From Ascarosepion bandense (lineage: Eukaryota > Mollusca > Cephalopoda > Sepiida > Sepiidae), in contig JBBBDQ010001939.1 in assembly GCA_037127315.1 (NCBI GenBank), positions 582,501 through 646,500 on the forward strand: a stretch of 64,000 bases of DNA, in the 5' to 3' direction. The translations under genes and the position numbers were made by a program. Below are positions 10,490 through 23,400 of this stretch, one piece after another (position 1 is the first letter of the stretch; each line of letters begins with the position of its first letter). The notes below the pieces were generated by a model. It searched no databases. It had not been told where the DNA came from and saw only the letters and a list, made by a program, of their open reading frames with translations.

Positions 10490-11700
10490 AGCCAACAATC
10501 TTTGTTGGCAGGACATGCTGGCATTTCAAACTCAAGCTGACTCTTCCACATAATCGACACAAATTCAAGAACAATATTCCTGATCAATAGTGGACCACAA
10601 ATATGGCTAATCCTAGCTTTCCAGTCAGACAAATTAAAGCACCTCATATTATAAGCAGTAAATGGCTCAATTATCCACACATATGAGCAGAAATGCATGA
10701 CTCTTAATTTGTAGCCATGTTGCAATTTCCAATGGCCAACATCACTACACCTATTTTGGGTGTGAATTTTATGTACCACTATGGTCTGCTAATTGACATT
10801 AAAATAGAATTGATGGACACAAAAAATGATGTCAAATCTATTTGCTGTCTAAAGTCTACAACACTTCTTAGTCCTAAAGTTGCATCAGCAGAAGAAAACT
10901 CTGGATTTTTGGAAATATTGTCCAATTACCAAGATATAACTGAACCAAAATACAATACCTCTATGAAAAAACATGACATCACACACTGCATTGAATCAAC
11001 TGGTTCCCCTGTCTTCTCACAACCTTGTTGATTTGCCCCAGATAAATTCAAGATTGCCAAACAGGAATTCCAGCAGTTAGCAAAACTCAAAGTAATTTGT
11101 TCTTTAAAAAGTGAGTGGTCTTCACCTCTACACATTGTACTAAAACAGAAGTCATCCTCATGAATTGAACGTGATTACTCTTCCTGACCCAATTGCTAAT
11201 ATTCAAGATTTTACCAGCCAACTATATGAAGCTAAAATATTTTCAAAACTTGACTTCATCTGAGCCTACCATCAGATACTCTTAGAGGACTCTGACATAA
11301 CGCCATTACAATGCCATTTGAACTTTACAAATTCTTACATTTACCATTTAAACTACAGAATACATACCAATTCTTTTATAGATTTATAAACCAAGTTCTT
11401 TAAGAACTAAATGCAGTTTTTTACTGCATCAATGATGTGCTTATTGCCAGCTCTTCATCAGAAGAACATAAGTGACAATTGCAGGAGGTTTTTGAAAGAT
11501 TTTGAAAATATGGTGTTGTAGTGAATCCAATTAAATGTAAATTTGAATGGTCTCAAGTTGACTTTTTAGGTTATGGGGTTGATAAAAATGGTATCAACTA
11601 TTACCTGAAAGAACCAAAGCTATTAACATTAAAAAATTTATGCAAATTCCTTAGCATGGTGAACTTTTAAAGAGATTCCCCTATTGACATATGTTCTTCA
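10490..11700 (+). pseudogene. gypsy copy 1 protease and reverse transcriptase
   Basis: An aspartic protease relic lies around 10560-10600 (IFLIDSGPQI read across frames). RT blocks follow from about 11000: ESTGSPVFSQPC, SEWSSPLHIVL, NIQDFTSQLYEAKIFSKLDF, AYHQI, and the catalytic box at 11425-11440. That box reads CINDVLIASS rather than the usual YIDDVLIA, so the first aspartate is asparagine. Then come SSEEH and FLGYGVDKNGI. Multiple stops and frameshifts are present. The family would copy its RNA to DNA in cytoplasmic particles. Confidence 0.85.
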
Positions 11701-12356
11701 AAAACAAAAGAAAAAGAAATGTGATATAAATAATTTGACAAAGGAAAAGTTAGCCAATGTTACTAACCTCACTTTTCACTGCTACTCGGTACAGCACTTT
11801 TGGATGAGAGTTAATGGCAGTGTACCATGCCATCTGACACTTCTGACATTTCTTGAATGGTAGGTCTTTTCATGTGCTGACAGATCATAAACCTTTAATC
11901 AGAGCAATCAATGCAAAATTGGATAACTATTTTCCTCAGGAACTTAGGCACCTCGATTTCATCTGACAATTTACAACTAATATTCGACATATCAAAGGAT
12001 CTGCAAACATTTTTGCAGACATACTCTCCAGGAATATTTCTACAATTAATATTACTTCAGTCATTGATTCTGAAGCTATTGCAACTTCCCCAGAAAATGA
12101 TGAAGATCTAAAATCTCTTTGAGAAGATAATGATTCTTTATTACAAATTAAAGAAATGTATATGCCACAAATGAAACATGCCATGTGGTGTGACATTTCT
12201 ACAAGAAATTTGTGGCCTTTTATTCTGAGAAATTTTTATAGAAAACTATTTGACACTCTTCACTCAGTATCACACTCAGGTATATATATATATATTGCAT
12301 CATTGCATATCATGTCAAAAAGCAAAAGTAGTGAGATACACTAAATGAACTCCTAG

Positions 12357-13230
12357 ATTTTTTCTTGTTCCTGATACTAAATTTGACCATGTCCATATCG
12401 ATATCATTGGACCATTTATTCCCTGTCATAAATATTACTATCTCCTCACCTGCAGTGATAGATTCACCCACTGACCTGAAATAATTCCCTTTACTGATAT
12501 TAGTGCAAAATCAGTTGTTGGTTGGGTCAGCAGATTTAGTGTTCCTACTACCATCACCACAGATAAAGGAACACAATTTGAGTCCTCACTTTTTGCTTCC
12601 CTAACCAACCTGTTTGGTGCAACCAGAATTTATACAACCTCTTACCATCTAATGGCATGATAGAATGTTTTCACCATTCTCTTAAAAAATCCCTGAAAAC
12701 AGCACTGAACTATATTTCTTGGCTTTACAATATTCCATTTAATACTTTAAGGGGATAAGAACAGCTGTAAAATCTAATTCACAGACTTCTGCAGCTGGAC
12801 TTGTATATGGCACACCTTTATGTCTCCCAGAAGAGTTAATAATCAAACCAAATGAAACACTCTTGGATCCTGCTTCATTTGTAGATATATTGAGATTGAA
12901 GATGTCTCAAGTAACATCCCCATTTCCTAGACAATCAATGTATGTAACGTATGTACCAGAATCACTTAAAAAATGCAACTTTGTGCAAGTAAAAGACAAT
13001 GCAACAAAACAACCCTTACAACCAGTTAACAGAGAACCTTATAAGATAGTAAAACATACAGAGAAACATTTCACTGTTGTAATTAATATTAGACAAGAGA
13101 ATATTTTCATTAACCGACTAAAACTGGTACACTTAGAAAATATTGGTGATGATTTATTAGAAACCACCAATCAGACACTATCTAGAACTTTAAAGAATGA
13201 TTGTCATATTAGAAACTATTTTCTTACCTG
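12357..13230 (+). pseudogene. gypsy copy 1 integrase
   Basis: The catalytic core starts with FDHVHIDIIGPF (about 12380), followed by YYYLLTCSDRFTH, then RFSVPTTITTDKGTQFESS with the second acidic residue. The region with the catalytic glutamate (NGMIECFHHSLK) is frameshifted and shortened. The last 122 codons (12863-13228) form an open frame with DPASFVDILRLKMSQ and KHTEKHFTVVINI. This matches the C-terminal end of integrase in the same family. The relic is dead because the core is broken, although the C-terminal frame is still open. Confidence 0.85.
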
Positions 13231-13399
13231 ACTTAATAAGAGATTGTTGTCCAACTATCTCACTTGAAAGGGGGTACCATAGTGCCTTTAGACATAATAG
13301 AAGCAGTAGCAGCTCTTAAACATAATTCTCTCTCTCTTTCAGGCTTTCCTCTTTTAAGCTGTTGACATGGACTTTCTACAACTTTTACAAAGTTGTAGA

Positions 13400-15530
13400 T
13401 TTTATAAATCATACTTTATAACTGTTAACACCAAAAAGATTAAGTTTTATATAATATGAAAGAGAAATCAGATTGCTTTCATACAAAGCAACTTGCAAAA
13501 CTTGATTTTCAGTGTTTTTTTAAAAATATATCAATTTAATTGCATGACATAACATATTCAAATTTTTCAACAATACAATCAAGACTCCAGGGGTTTAACA
13601 ATTGAAACCTCTTAAGAGCTGATAGGATTAGTGATACAAAGTAACATGAATTACTGATAATAATTTTCAGAAGAGTTATTAACATTGCAAGCATTGTTTG
13701 GACTAATGAACTTATTCTTGCTTTTGTTGTTACCAACAAAATTTCTATTAATTCATTCCTGGTTTTCTTTACTCAGCATGGAGTGAATTTCAGAATACAT
13801 CCCTGTGTATAAATATGGAATCATTTGTGTTACATTCATTGTCATTGCTACAAATAGTAATATATGTGCGGCTTGCATTGCTGGGAAAGAAACAAGTTGG
13901 TTGGTACAGACCACCATTTTGTTTTCTTTGACCATTAATTTCTGTAGAATAGAAACCTCTCTTCCTTTATGGATTGTACACCTAATGAAAGGGTTAGCTG
14001 AAACATTATGGTAACAAGAAATGTAACACAAAGAAAAAGTTCAATAGTCCAAACAATTCTTGGAATGAATAAATTTTACATTCATTGATATAATTCAGTC
14101 AAAACATTATACTAACAACAGGAGTTTCAGGTTACCATGCTTGTCTGCCAAAAGACTTGTAACAATTGCTAAATGGTGTTGTCAAAGCAGTATACAAGAA
14201 AAGGATGCAAAAGGTTCATCCATTATTCTTTTTCTACAAAATGCTTTACCAAAAACACATGACTTGGTACCCAAAAACCTCATGCTACATAGAACACAAC
14301 ACAAAATAAAATAGTACAGTGCATACAATACCCTAAGCTCACTTGACTACACACATACATATCTAATAATTCAATAAACAGAACTCTTCACAAATATAAG
14401 TCTCTCAGCATCTTTCATACACATTGATACCTTGCTACATGCATGCCTTTATTCAACCCTATTCATATTTTTTCTATTTACTTTTCTCAGATAATAAAAT
14501 AGGTTTAAAATTGTACATAATTATTTGTATATTAATTCTTACTCTCTTGTTTGAAGAAACTCCAATATGTTCACTACTATCAATCAATATTTCTCTAAAA
14601 AAGTAACATAAAGAAAAGATTCAATATTCCAGATCATTCTTGAAATTTCTTTGATGTTCATTAATGCATCATTTATACTTGAGTATAGTGTAAGTTTTTA
14701 TGGTCAGTTTTTTATGCAAAAAATAGGGAGTCGCACTATACACAGGTAATTCTTTTTGAAGAGGTTAGAATTAATAAGTTGGTTTATATATGAGTATATA
14801 TGATAATTATCAGCCTGAAGATTGATGATATGTGAATATTTCAAAATAAAAAAAATTCTAAGACAGTTTTCTTATATATTTAGTTTTCAACAAAGCGTAA
14901 TATTAAATAAGTTTTAACAGTGATCCTTGGTGTATTAAACTTTGCATTTTTTGTACTTTTAGGTGACTAATAGAAGATTTTGGGTGGGAAGATTTTTTTT
15001 TAGGAAAAACTTATTAAAACCACCCTGTTTATTAATTTTACATTTTCTAACCCTTTAAATAATTGTCTGACCCACTCCCTTTTATTAAGACCCTGTTTAT
15101 TGTGAATTGAGAAAATTTCCAACACGCAATTATTAATACTAATCATCACCTTGTATTAGGCACCAAAGAGAAAGCAAAAAGATAATATTAATTTTTTCTA
15201 CATTAAAACTAACGCTATTTAATAATAATTAAGATTCTGATTTTGTAGATCATTATGAGTAAGTATGATACTAAGAGCTCTATGACCTTGTGCCAAACTA
15301 AGCCAACTTTAAGTAACTATATTCAAACTGTAATGGCCACTTTTATTTGATTTCTTTATGCATGGCCTTGACTTATGGCACACTGAATTAAAAAATGTGC
15401 AATACTTGATGATCATAGGCAATGGAATAGTCATGTTATTATACAACTATTAAAATACAGTTAGACTATATGAAGTGAAACAATTGAACAAGCACAGGTG
15501 AAAATGAATAGAAAATATTGTGAAAAGAAG
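13400..15530. other. Unassigned sequence with a short local repeat
   Basis: No supported gene. Two open frames of 69 and 92 codons overlap on opposite strands at 13753-14031 and show no recognisable motif. A repeat of about 55 bp around 14016-14075 ('aaagttcaatagtccaa') recurs near 14600-14650. Confidence 0.35.
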
Positions 15531-15536
15531 ACTTAC

Positions 15537-15586
15537 TTGTAGAACGAGGCAAATCATCAACATGGTCACCAAGGAAATGTGGTTTT
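15537..15586 (-). CDS. Coding exon 4 of the split minus-strand gene (50 nt)
   Basis: On the minus strand this 50-nt exon has a strong acceptor (pyrimidine-rich tttgtttcttttag) and a strong donor (CTACAA followed by gtaagtct). The previous exon (19807-20149) ends in phase 2 with AG. The first base here, A, completes an AGA arginine codon, and the frame then stays open: KPHFLGDHVDDLPRST, leaving one base for the next exon (phase 1). A short exon with both consensus sites and a correct phase match is good evidence of a real spliced exon. I do not recognise a domain in these 16 residues. The next exon was not found with confidence; 2590-2731 is a weak candidate. Confidence 0.65.
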
Positions 15587-15599
15587 CTAAAAGAAACAA

Positions 15600-16318
15600 A
15601 ACAAAATCATTATAAATAAAACTATGTAATACACTCATAGAAATTAAAAGAAAATTTAAACTTCTTGTACAACTTCTTCCTAATTATGATTTTGATTTAT
15701 GTATACACTTTTAATTTATCCAAATATTTCTACCCACTTTAAAAGGCTGGAACAGAATAAATAACTGTTTTGAATCCCAAACTTTAAAGTGTCCCAATTT
15801 TCTCTAACCCAAATTTATTAGTAAAATTCAAAGGCTTTTTCCGTCCATTGTCAGCTTTCTGCATTAGGATGACACCACATGTGACATCACTACTGTCTGT
15901 GGTGGGTATGAAGAGCTGAGTGAAATCTGTAAATGAGATGACTGGTGATGATAAGCATCACTTCATTTTTTCAAAAGCCTTTTTTGTCTAAACAAACAGC
16001 TTGTTGTCCCTGTTGAGTTCACATAGAGGGGCCATCAAGAAGGAAAATGTAACCATCTTGATTCGTTCATAAAGGCAAGTATCCAAAAATTAGTGTATCT
16101 AGATAAGATCTCCTATGAGATTTTGCAGTTTCTTTCTTGAGGTGAGTGGCTTCATCTCAATGATAGCATGAATGTGTTCTGGGTCTAGTCTGAACACTTA
16201 ACTGTTGACAATGCAAATAGAAATTTGTCTTCTGAAGTGAGAAAGAGGCACTATTGAGTTTTAGCCCAAATCTTTGAAGAGTAATGAATAGCTATTTGTC
16301 TATACTTTTGAAATGAGG
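15600..16318. other. Intronic sequence, nothing recognised
   Basis: Lies in the intron downstream of coding exon 4. No coding or RNA feature recognised. Confidence 0.35.
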
Positions 16319-16590
16319 TAGTATTTACACTATTGTCCTCATCTTTGTTGTCATTTTCATGATTTTTCAGCCGTTGTAGACACCGGCCTTCTTCAGGTAC
16401 TAGGAATTTCAAACATATATATCATTCTCATACTTTGTGTGAAGTCACTTCTGGTAATCATGAGTTATCTCCCTTTAACCTAACTCCCTAAGTTATTTGT
16501 TCACCATCGAACTCACAACTCTTTGGGTCAAGTCACTGGAACTAACCAACATCTATATCTACTGGGCCATGTGTCCTTGAGGACAACAGC
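16319..16590 (-). repeat. Penelope-like element 3' untranslated region
   Basis: Same repeat as 5199-5505, about 75-80% alike by eye. On the minus strand it follows the GIY-YIG-coding fragment at 16620-17060, which is where a Penelope-like 3' end would be expected. Confidence 0.55.
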
Positions 16591-16619
16591 AAGTGAATTT
16601 CTGGGACTTATCAACCTAA

Positions 16620-17060
16620 TGTTTCAGTAACCATTTTTTACCAGAGCTCATATTGCAATTTTTTGGAACTGATGATTTTCTCTAGCACTCTGTATTATGG
16701 TTTCTATATTGTATTCATTTCTATGCTTGGTTGGCTTAGGAGATTTTTGTAGCCTAGCATATGTGCTAATTCCTTAAGTTTATGTAGTTTCCAGTGGCGT
16801 TTTCAACTTCATCCCATAGGGGTCAGTGATCCCCTTTCTCCCTCCATATGTGGTCAGCTATGCATGATTTTTCTATCTCCTCTAGTGTTACAGGCTTGTG
16901 ATGTTCTTGTAGCCTTAACTTAAGGGAGCAGCCTGTTTCTCCTTTATATTTCTTTCCACAGCTACATGGAATGGCCTACACACAGTCTTTAGTCATGTCC
17001 TCCTCTGTTGGGGGTCTTACTTGGGAGACATACCTGCGAAATGTAGAACCACTTCTGAAG
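16620..17060 (-). pseudogene. Penelope-like element GIY-YIG endonuclease fragment
   Basis: The minus-strand translation contains AIPCSCGKKYKGETGCSLKL then RLQEHHKPVTLEEIEKSC and IADHIWREKGDH, with a stop after it. The arrangement, a CxC knuckle then Y-KGET then R...EH, is the GIY-YIG nuclease domain attached to the RT of Penelope-like retroelements, which nicks DNA to start insertion. Upstream sequence (17.1-18.0 kb) should hold the RT but I could not recognise it through the decay. It lies in an intron of the split gene, in the same orientation as that gene. Confidence 0.7.
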
Positions 17061-17099
17061 GTCAAGCTAATATAGACCACAGATCCTTTGTATTTTCTC

Positions 17100-19800
17100 T
17101 GATAACCCATTCACATAGAGTAGACAATGAATAGCTGTTCTGATGTGGCAATGTAGTCATGAAAGGTTTGGGTGTGGACAAGATTGTTGTTAATGTATGA
17201 TGAGATATTATTCCCTGAAGAGATGCTATGCATCAAGAAAAGATTTGAGGCCCCTCATGCCGTTTTTACAGACAGTAGAGTTGACTCTTTTGTTGGAGTT
17301 ATTTCATTGTGCTCCAATTTCATAGAAGTATTCTAGCCATGTATTACTAGGTGATTTATTTGTCAATGTATCTGTTCTATTTGATACTTGTATTTAGATG
17401 GTGAGATCATGATGAACATCTTGATTCACTTGTATTTTGGTGCATACATCATGTCTGTGGTCAGACTGGAGATCGCATCTGTTTTTATGCAGTTGAGATA
17501 GCGTTTGGTATCACTAGCTATGCTACTTGCCAGGTAGTGTCTGTCCATCATCTTTAAATATATATGTGTTTCATGAGCCCATGAAAGAAAAATTAGTGTT
17601 GGTGCTTTAGAGTTGCTGCTGTCCATACAAAACTTTGCCTTTATATGAATTGCTACTTCTTTGATTATGGTCTCAAGTTGACCTGAAAAATAGGGGATCT
17701 TTTTGCTGTCACATCATTGCAGGTCTCATACTCAGCTGAGGTGTTGGAAGTTTGTCATTTGATTTCTGTGAGTTCTTAGCAGGTAGGCCCTCAACTGCTT
17801 ATATGAGGACATGGTCTGTTGCAAATCCACATCTGTTGGAATATGCCTTCATTGAGAAGTTGCTTAGCAGTTTTAATAAATTTGGTTTCCTTCTTCGGAT
17901 CATATGTAAGCTCAAACTTTACATGAATTGTGTATGTTTTGTTCAAATTAGTTCTGAACTGACATTGCTTAAATTGGTTATGAACTGACTGACATTGTTA
18001 CTTGGATAGAATTGTTTTACATCATGTATAGCACCAAATAAAGACTGTAGTTGCATGAGTAATTTATAGTCTGTTGAGGTTTGGGACATGCCTGTTCCTG
18101 ACAGAGGAAAAGTTGAGGGCAGTCAGCATTTCCTGTAGTTCTCTCTGAAGTTCAACAACAATTCTGGCTTGATGTTCACTTGTGGATTTCAGGTCTGGAT
18201 GGTTGTTCATTGCTGTTTGATTAGTTTTAAGAATTTGTTGTAAGTAAATGTGCTATAGTTCATCTTGTTCTGGTTGCATGCATCTGACACCAGTTGTTAT
18301 GATAAGAATATGGTGGCAGAACAAAGAAGAAACAAAATTTAAAGTAGTAAACAATTGTATTTAATGTAAAATACAACAAATGATAAATCAGTGTAGATGT
18401 CTATTATTGAAAAAAGAGATAAATGGAGTTGTAAAAGGCATATGGCGTGGCATATGAAAGGAGAGGGAGGAGGAGTTGCGATTTACTGGGGTGGCAGCCT
18501 TTGGTTAAGCTGTCTCTTAGAGATGGGTGGTTGCTGTTTATGAAATCTGTGAACTCAAGCCAAGATGTTGTCCAACTGCCAAATGCCTTTTTTATGATGG
18601 GTATTATGTGCTTTTTATGCTCAAATTGTCTCCAGTTTTTTAGTTTTTGTTTCTTTAAGCAGGAGTGGGTGCTATTGGGTGGAAATTCTGGATTGTATTG
18701 CTTATCTTTTTCTTTGAGTATGTGAGTAAAAATGGAAGATATGTGTGGGGTTTTGTGCAGTTGATGGAATTTCAATTCAGTTTGGTTGTTTCATAGTGTT
18801 CACATCCAGCCAATGGTGGAAATTAGTGTAGCATAAATCTGGTTTTTGGAAAAATGCAACAGTAATATTGTAGTGTCTACCATGGAGCTTGGACGAAAAA
18901 ATATTTTTCAAGGGAGGCAACTATTAAATGCTAAATATAGAGCACAATCATTATTTATTTATTTGCATAAGAGCAAAAAAATATGGATACCAAAAATATT
19001 AGCTCCCCTTTTACACAAAATAAACAGAAAATAATCTTGCCTTATAAGAGGTCGAACATAGCTTAGTGCGACAAGGGATATGAATTCATAGAGAGATCAC
19101 AGACTCTTGCCACTGAATTAAACAGGGAAGGTATCAAATATGAGTTGGGTATGCCTTTCAATTTCCAAAAATTTAGTAAATGGAGAAAGAGGGAGGTGAT
19201 AAAAGTGTAAGGGGTACTTTTTCTAATAGAAAAATGAACAATATCTGTGTAGAACTAGTTAAAATTTCTTTATAAGTATACATAAAGTTGGGTTGTAATT
19301 TTTGGATATTTAAGGTAATAGATTACGCTACTAATATACAATCAAGGTAAGTAAATATTCATTCATCTTAACTTACATTGTCTGTAGTCATGGAATTTTA
19401 AAATTGAGGTTCAAATAAAGTGCTGGGGGATGTTTTTGCCTTGTAAGTTTCAACATTTTAAAGGCCTCCTATTTATTCTCTTTATTTATTACTTCTTATT
19501 TATTCATCGGCAAAGGAATTAATTCAGTGCATCTTTTTACCATTAGAATATTCTCTTGGATTTTGAAACAGCTATTTATAGAATTGTCTAGTATTCAATA
19601 AAATCCATTAAAAGATAATAAAGTGCAAGTATTTTTACTTGTAATGGATTTTGCATTACATTTGTTGGACCAGTGCAAAAATATCACAACTATGTTTTTT
19701 TATGTTTTTTATCATTGAATATAGATATCAAATATTGTGACTTATGTTAATACAATAATAAACAAAAGCAATGAAAAGTGTACAAAAATTAAAAAAACAT
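17100..19800. other. Intron between coding exons 3 and 4, mostly unassigned
   Basis: The higher part of the Penelope-like element may reach to about 18.0 kb, but no RT block could be read. Frames of 92-123 codons overlap on both strands at 18404-18775 without recognisable motifs. Nothing else supported. Confidence 0.35.
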
Positions 19801-19806
19801 ATTTAC

Positions 19807-20149
19807 CTTTCAGGTTTATAATCACTTTTAGAAGAATCTTTAATATTAAGCGTGTTGAAAGATCCTTTTAAATTTCTGGGACTCTGCAAATCAGTTTCCA
19901 TATCACTTTGAGAAGATAAATTGGATTTTAAGTACTCTTTCTGACTTTCATCAGATTTGGAGGATTCCTTCCTCTCTCTATTTTTGATGCCCAAGGTATC
20001 AGTGATTTTATCATCCTTGTTTAGGAAACTGGGATTCCAAAATTGTGAGTCACCCCATTGCATGGTTTCATTGAGGTGGGGGGAATTCCACTTGCTCTTA
20101 TAATCGGGCGTTGACTTAAAATAATTTTGCTGGAGACTGGTCAGCATGT
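19807..20149 (-). CDS. Coding exon 3 of the split minus-strand gene
   Basis: This 343-nt exon has an excellent acceptor (long pyrimidine run ending tcttaatattttag) and donor (CCTGAAAG followed by gtaaatat). The preceding exon ends with one base, G. With the first two bases AC this makes a GAC codon, and the frame then runs open for 113 codons, starting MLTSLQQNYFKSTPDYKSKW and ending with an AG that continues into exon 4. The protein part is rich in S, K, D and N (for example ESSKSDESQKEYLKSN), with no predicted globular domain or membrane segment, so it is probably disordered. No domain was recognised. Taken with exon 2 it may belong to a cytoskeletal or centrosomal protein; this is inference only. 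Confidence 0.7.
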
Positions 20150-20221
20150 CTAAAATATTAAGAGTAAAAAAAAAAAAGAATATTCATTTAAACAGAAAAA
20201 TTGCATTTCTCCTTTTGGGAC

Positions 20222-20400
20222 AGGGTCACCATTGTATAATGGTTAGCTTGTTAGTTTGATTCTCAATGGGTGCCTCTTAATTGAGACCTTGTGCTAGAAC
20301 TAACCAAGGTTAATAAAAAGAATACCCAGTCAAATCCCCAATTCCTGAGGTATCCCAAAGAAAAAATGCTAAAGGAGAATGAGTAAGTTTTGTTCCTACT
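20222..20400 (+). repeat. SINE-like repeat (tRNA-like head), diverged
   Basis: Contains 'caccattgtataatggttag' followed by 'gattctcaatgggtgcctc', which resembles a degraded tRNA-like A/B-box head. The 'gggtgcctc' text recurs near 48160 and 48545. Weak but repeated. Confidence 0.35.
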
Positions 20401-21059
20401 TCAATGTACATATGAGTGGAGCCACATTAAACTGACCTTATGTCAAATTTGCCCTTGTGTAAATGCAAATAAATACATACTCATCATTTCCCCTTTTATT
20501 TGTAAATGTTGTGTACATTACTCATTAATTCCTTAAGTATATAATACACTTTTTAAAATGATGTCCTTTAAATTTACATAAGCATAAAATAATCTTTACT
20601 CTTAAACATTTCTTTATTTACTTCTTAAAAATTACCATTTTGTAATAAAAATTCATGACACAAAATATTTTCAATCAAATAGTATTCACCATCTTGAACG
20701 GGCCCTGGAACCAGTACAAAAATAAAATCCTAACACAACAAAGTTAAATAATTGTCATGACAATACAGTCAGAAATAAACTGTGACTATTACTTTTAGAT
20801 ATAAATATCAACACTAAACCAAGTGTTGTTAAAACTATCATCTCTTCTTTTCCATCAATTCTATGCAGTGCTTATAAACTCAATATACTATAACAGTCAT
20901 GACCTTTTCTCTCAAAATTTCAAACAAAAATTTAATGAGGAAAGTTTTTACAAATTAAACACCTGTGAGAAATTCCTTTATTTTAGATCTTCTTACAGGA
21001 ATTGGATTGCGTTGTATGACAATTTGTAGATGGTTATACCGTAAGATGGCTAGATATGC

Positions 21060-21232
21060 CAAATAGGAATGCAGGACACAATGTTCAAATTTAAATTCAA
21101 ATGATTTCTAATTTGGATATACACAGATAAATTGGAATAAAATAATATTATTTTATGGAATAAAATTATATAGTAAAAATATTAGAAACCATTTGAATTT
21201 AAATTTGAACAAGGTGTTCTGTATTTCTATTA
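21060..21232. mobile_element. Small fold-back element (MITE-like)
   Basis: The arm at 21060-21112 and the arm at 21181-21232 are inverted copies about 52 bp long (shared core 'gttcaaatttaaattcaaat'), separated by a 68-bp AT-rich spacer. Short inverted-repeat elements with no coding content are usually non-autonomous DNA transposons. I could not see a clear target duplication. Confidence 0.7.
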
Positions 21233-21769
21233 GGAAATTCTATTATGAATAAAGTAACAGTAAAGGTTTACTCTGTAATGACTAATGACATATCCTGTGA
21301 TTAATTTCTTTGTCTTGGGACTTCTTAACTCTATCAATGATGAAGATAGTAACTAAAGATAATTCACAAATGGTTTGGAAGAGAGTGAAACAGCAATTCT
21401 CCTGGAGTGGCTAATGAGATATTTCATCAATATGATGGCATAAAACACATCTAAGCTCCAAATACTTAAAAAAAAAAAGAAAATGTATAATTATACATTA
21501 TTCCATATTTTAGCTGAATATCTTTTCAATTGTGTGTTTACTTCTTTTAATACTAAAAACACCTGACATGATACAAGCAAGTAATTTTTACAAGACATTG
21601 TTAATAAGTCAGACATTGTAAATAAGCAGTGGCAACCATTTATACATATAAATGACAGGTCATCAAGGAAATGAAATAAATTTCAACAAGATGATACTTT
21701 CATGTGTTTTTATATAATGAAATAAATAAACAGTATGCATGCAAAAGAAATAGGACATTAAAAGCTCAA

Positions 21770-21771
<2 letters not shown>

Positions 21772-21827
<56 letters not shown>
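21772..21827. repeat. (TG)n microsatellite
   Basis: About 28 uninterrupted TG units. The apparent minus-strand poly(His-Thr) frame across it is an artefact. Confidence 0.95.
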
Positions 21828-21832
<5 letters not shown>

Positions 21833-22034
21833 GTTGAGCCATCTGGGAAAAGATATGTCTGGGACAAGGTTCTAATTGGTGCATCCTAAAGAGAAAGAAA
21901 AAAGGAGTGTCCCATTTTTATAACTGTTTAATAATGATCTCTAACAGCATCTTGTGAAGTTCAATAGGGCTAACTCACAAGTTCTATCTTTACCGAATGA
22001 TTTATAATTTTCTCTTTTCCAATCTTTTTACTCT

Positions 22035-22105
22035 TACGTAGCTCCCTGCACATCAATGGCGTTACCGCCTTGCTTGGGGTGATATGATTAAAATAAAAAA
22101 AATAA
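22035..22105 (+). repeat. LINE-A 3' tail fragment
   Basis: Plus-orientation tail: 'gtagctccctgcacatca', then 'cttgcttggggtgatatgat', then an A-rich end. Confidence 0.75.
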
Positions 22106-22109
22106 AAAA

Positions 22110-23395
22110 ATTGTAATCCTGCAGCAAACTTTACCTCATTAAACAACTTTCTATCCCATCTGATACATTTGACAGGCCAGTAAAAAGGGCTAATAATATT
22201 TCAAAGTTACTAAACATGAAATCTTGAAAGGCAATGTTTACAGTGACTTGAAGTTACAATGATTGTATATTTATTCTATAGACATTGAATTTCAATATAA
22301 AAGCTGATACAAAGAGCAACAAAATTTTCCAAGTGATTTCAATGCCTTTACAAATGATTAATGCTAAAAAAAGAATGTTGCAAGCAGTTGTTCTGCTCTT
22401 AATATGGATTTCCATATGTTGCAGTTTCTTCTGCTTTTTCTTTGTTCTGACTGCTCTCATTACCAACCACAAAATTCTCTATTCTGAAACTTCAACTATT
22501 TCTTGCCTAAAAACAGAGTGCTATTTTTAACTTGTGTACCAAGCACACATTATTATTCTTTATTGCATATTTGTGCATCTACGTTATACAGTACTTTTAA
22601 TTATTTAAAAAAATGTTTGTTAAATTTATTTAATACAATTAACAATAAAATACCAATTATTTACAAAATAAAAAACTCATTAAACTGTATTCAATATCTG
22701 AAAGCAGCCAGAAACCAATTCAATACTCATTCCCAAGCAAGTTTCAAAGAGTTTCAGTAATTGCAAAAGAAGTAAATTTTTCCCCCTTCATCTTCTCTTC
22801 ATGTTATTGATTATATCTTTAGCATTCTGCATGACTTACAAGTATTATTTCCCTCAACATTGCATTCTTTTTCAAAACCACTGACCTGCAGTAGCCATAT
22901 CGTAAATTTTAATTAAGGTCATTTTCTGTTGCCATAGCAGAACATGACAACACAACGGAGAAGTTAAAACACATTATTAATTGCCTACAGAAGCATGAAG
23001 TTGTTCACAGACTATAAATCTTTAAAATAACAGCTACATATTTACTTTTGGTAGTTTAAGTAGGTTTTCTATTATGTAGATTTATTTTATCTATACTTAC
23101 TTGTTTTTTTTTTAAAGACGTGTGCCTAGCATAGCAAAAATTAGTATATTAAATTAAAATTCCATCTGTTGTGGTTACTTCTAAACAAATAACATTGAGA
23201 AAGGTATGAATCCATCTCACAGTTTGGGATTACTAGCTGAGCAGACTGGGCTTTCTCCCTTTGGTTCACAAACAGTAAAGGAGAAGGAAAAACTCTGAAT
23301 TCAATATATTGATTGATTTCATACTGGTTTGTTTTACCGCTTATCAATCCTTTGTGGGTTATTTAAAGCTGAAACATACTTTAGATTGTAGGAGG
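22110..23395. other. Intronic sequence, nothing recognised
   Basis: Several 70-85-codon frames on both strands show no motif. This is AT-rich intron sequence of the split gene. Confidence 0.35.
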
Positions 23396-23400
23396 TTACT

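Larger units (their letters stand above)
9462..13400 (+). mobile_element. Ty3/gypsy retrotransposon copy 1 (decayed)
   Basis: A nearly full-length but dead element holding gag, protease, RT and integrase in the standard order. It shares its length with copy 2 at 40000-44660, from a common leader (9462 onwards, including 'attctaaatctccttat') to a common 3' segment that begins after a purine tract at about 13264 and looks like the start of the 3' LTR. I could not find a matching 5' LTR, so both copies are probably truncated or their LTRs have decayed. Confidence 0.85.

Noticed and set aside
9462..13400. 5' LTR for gypsy copy 1
   Set aside because: The leader at 9462-9640 does not match the sequence after the 3' purine tract (13264 onwards), so paired LTRs could not be shown.
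13753..14031. Overlapping 69- and 92-codon frames on opposite strands
   Set aside because: Shadow frames without motifs. One of them must be chance, and nothing favours either.
18404..18775. 123-codon minus-strand frame
   Set aside because: It overlaps a 92-codon frame on the other strand and has no recognisable domain, splice support or repeat homology.
21663..21884. 73-codon frame with a poly(His-Thr) run
   Set aside because: Produced entirely by the (TG)n microsatellite.
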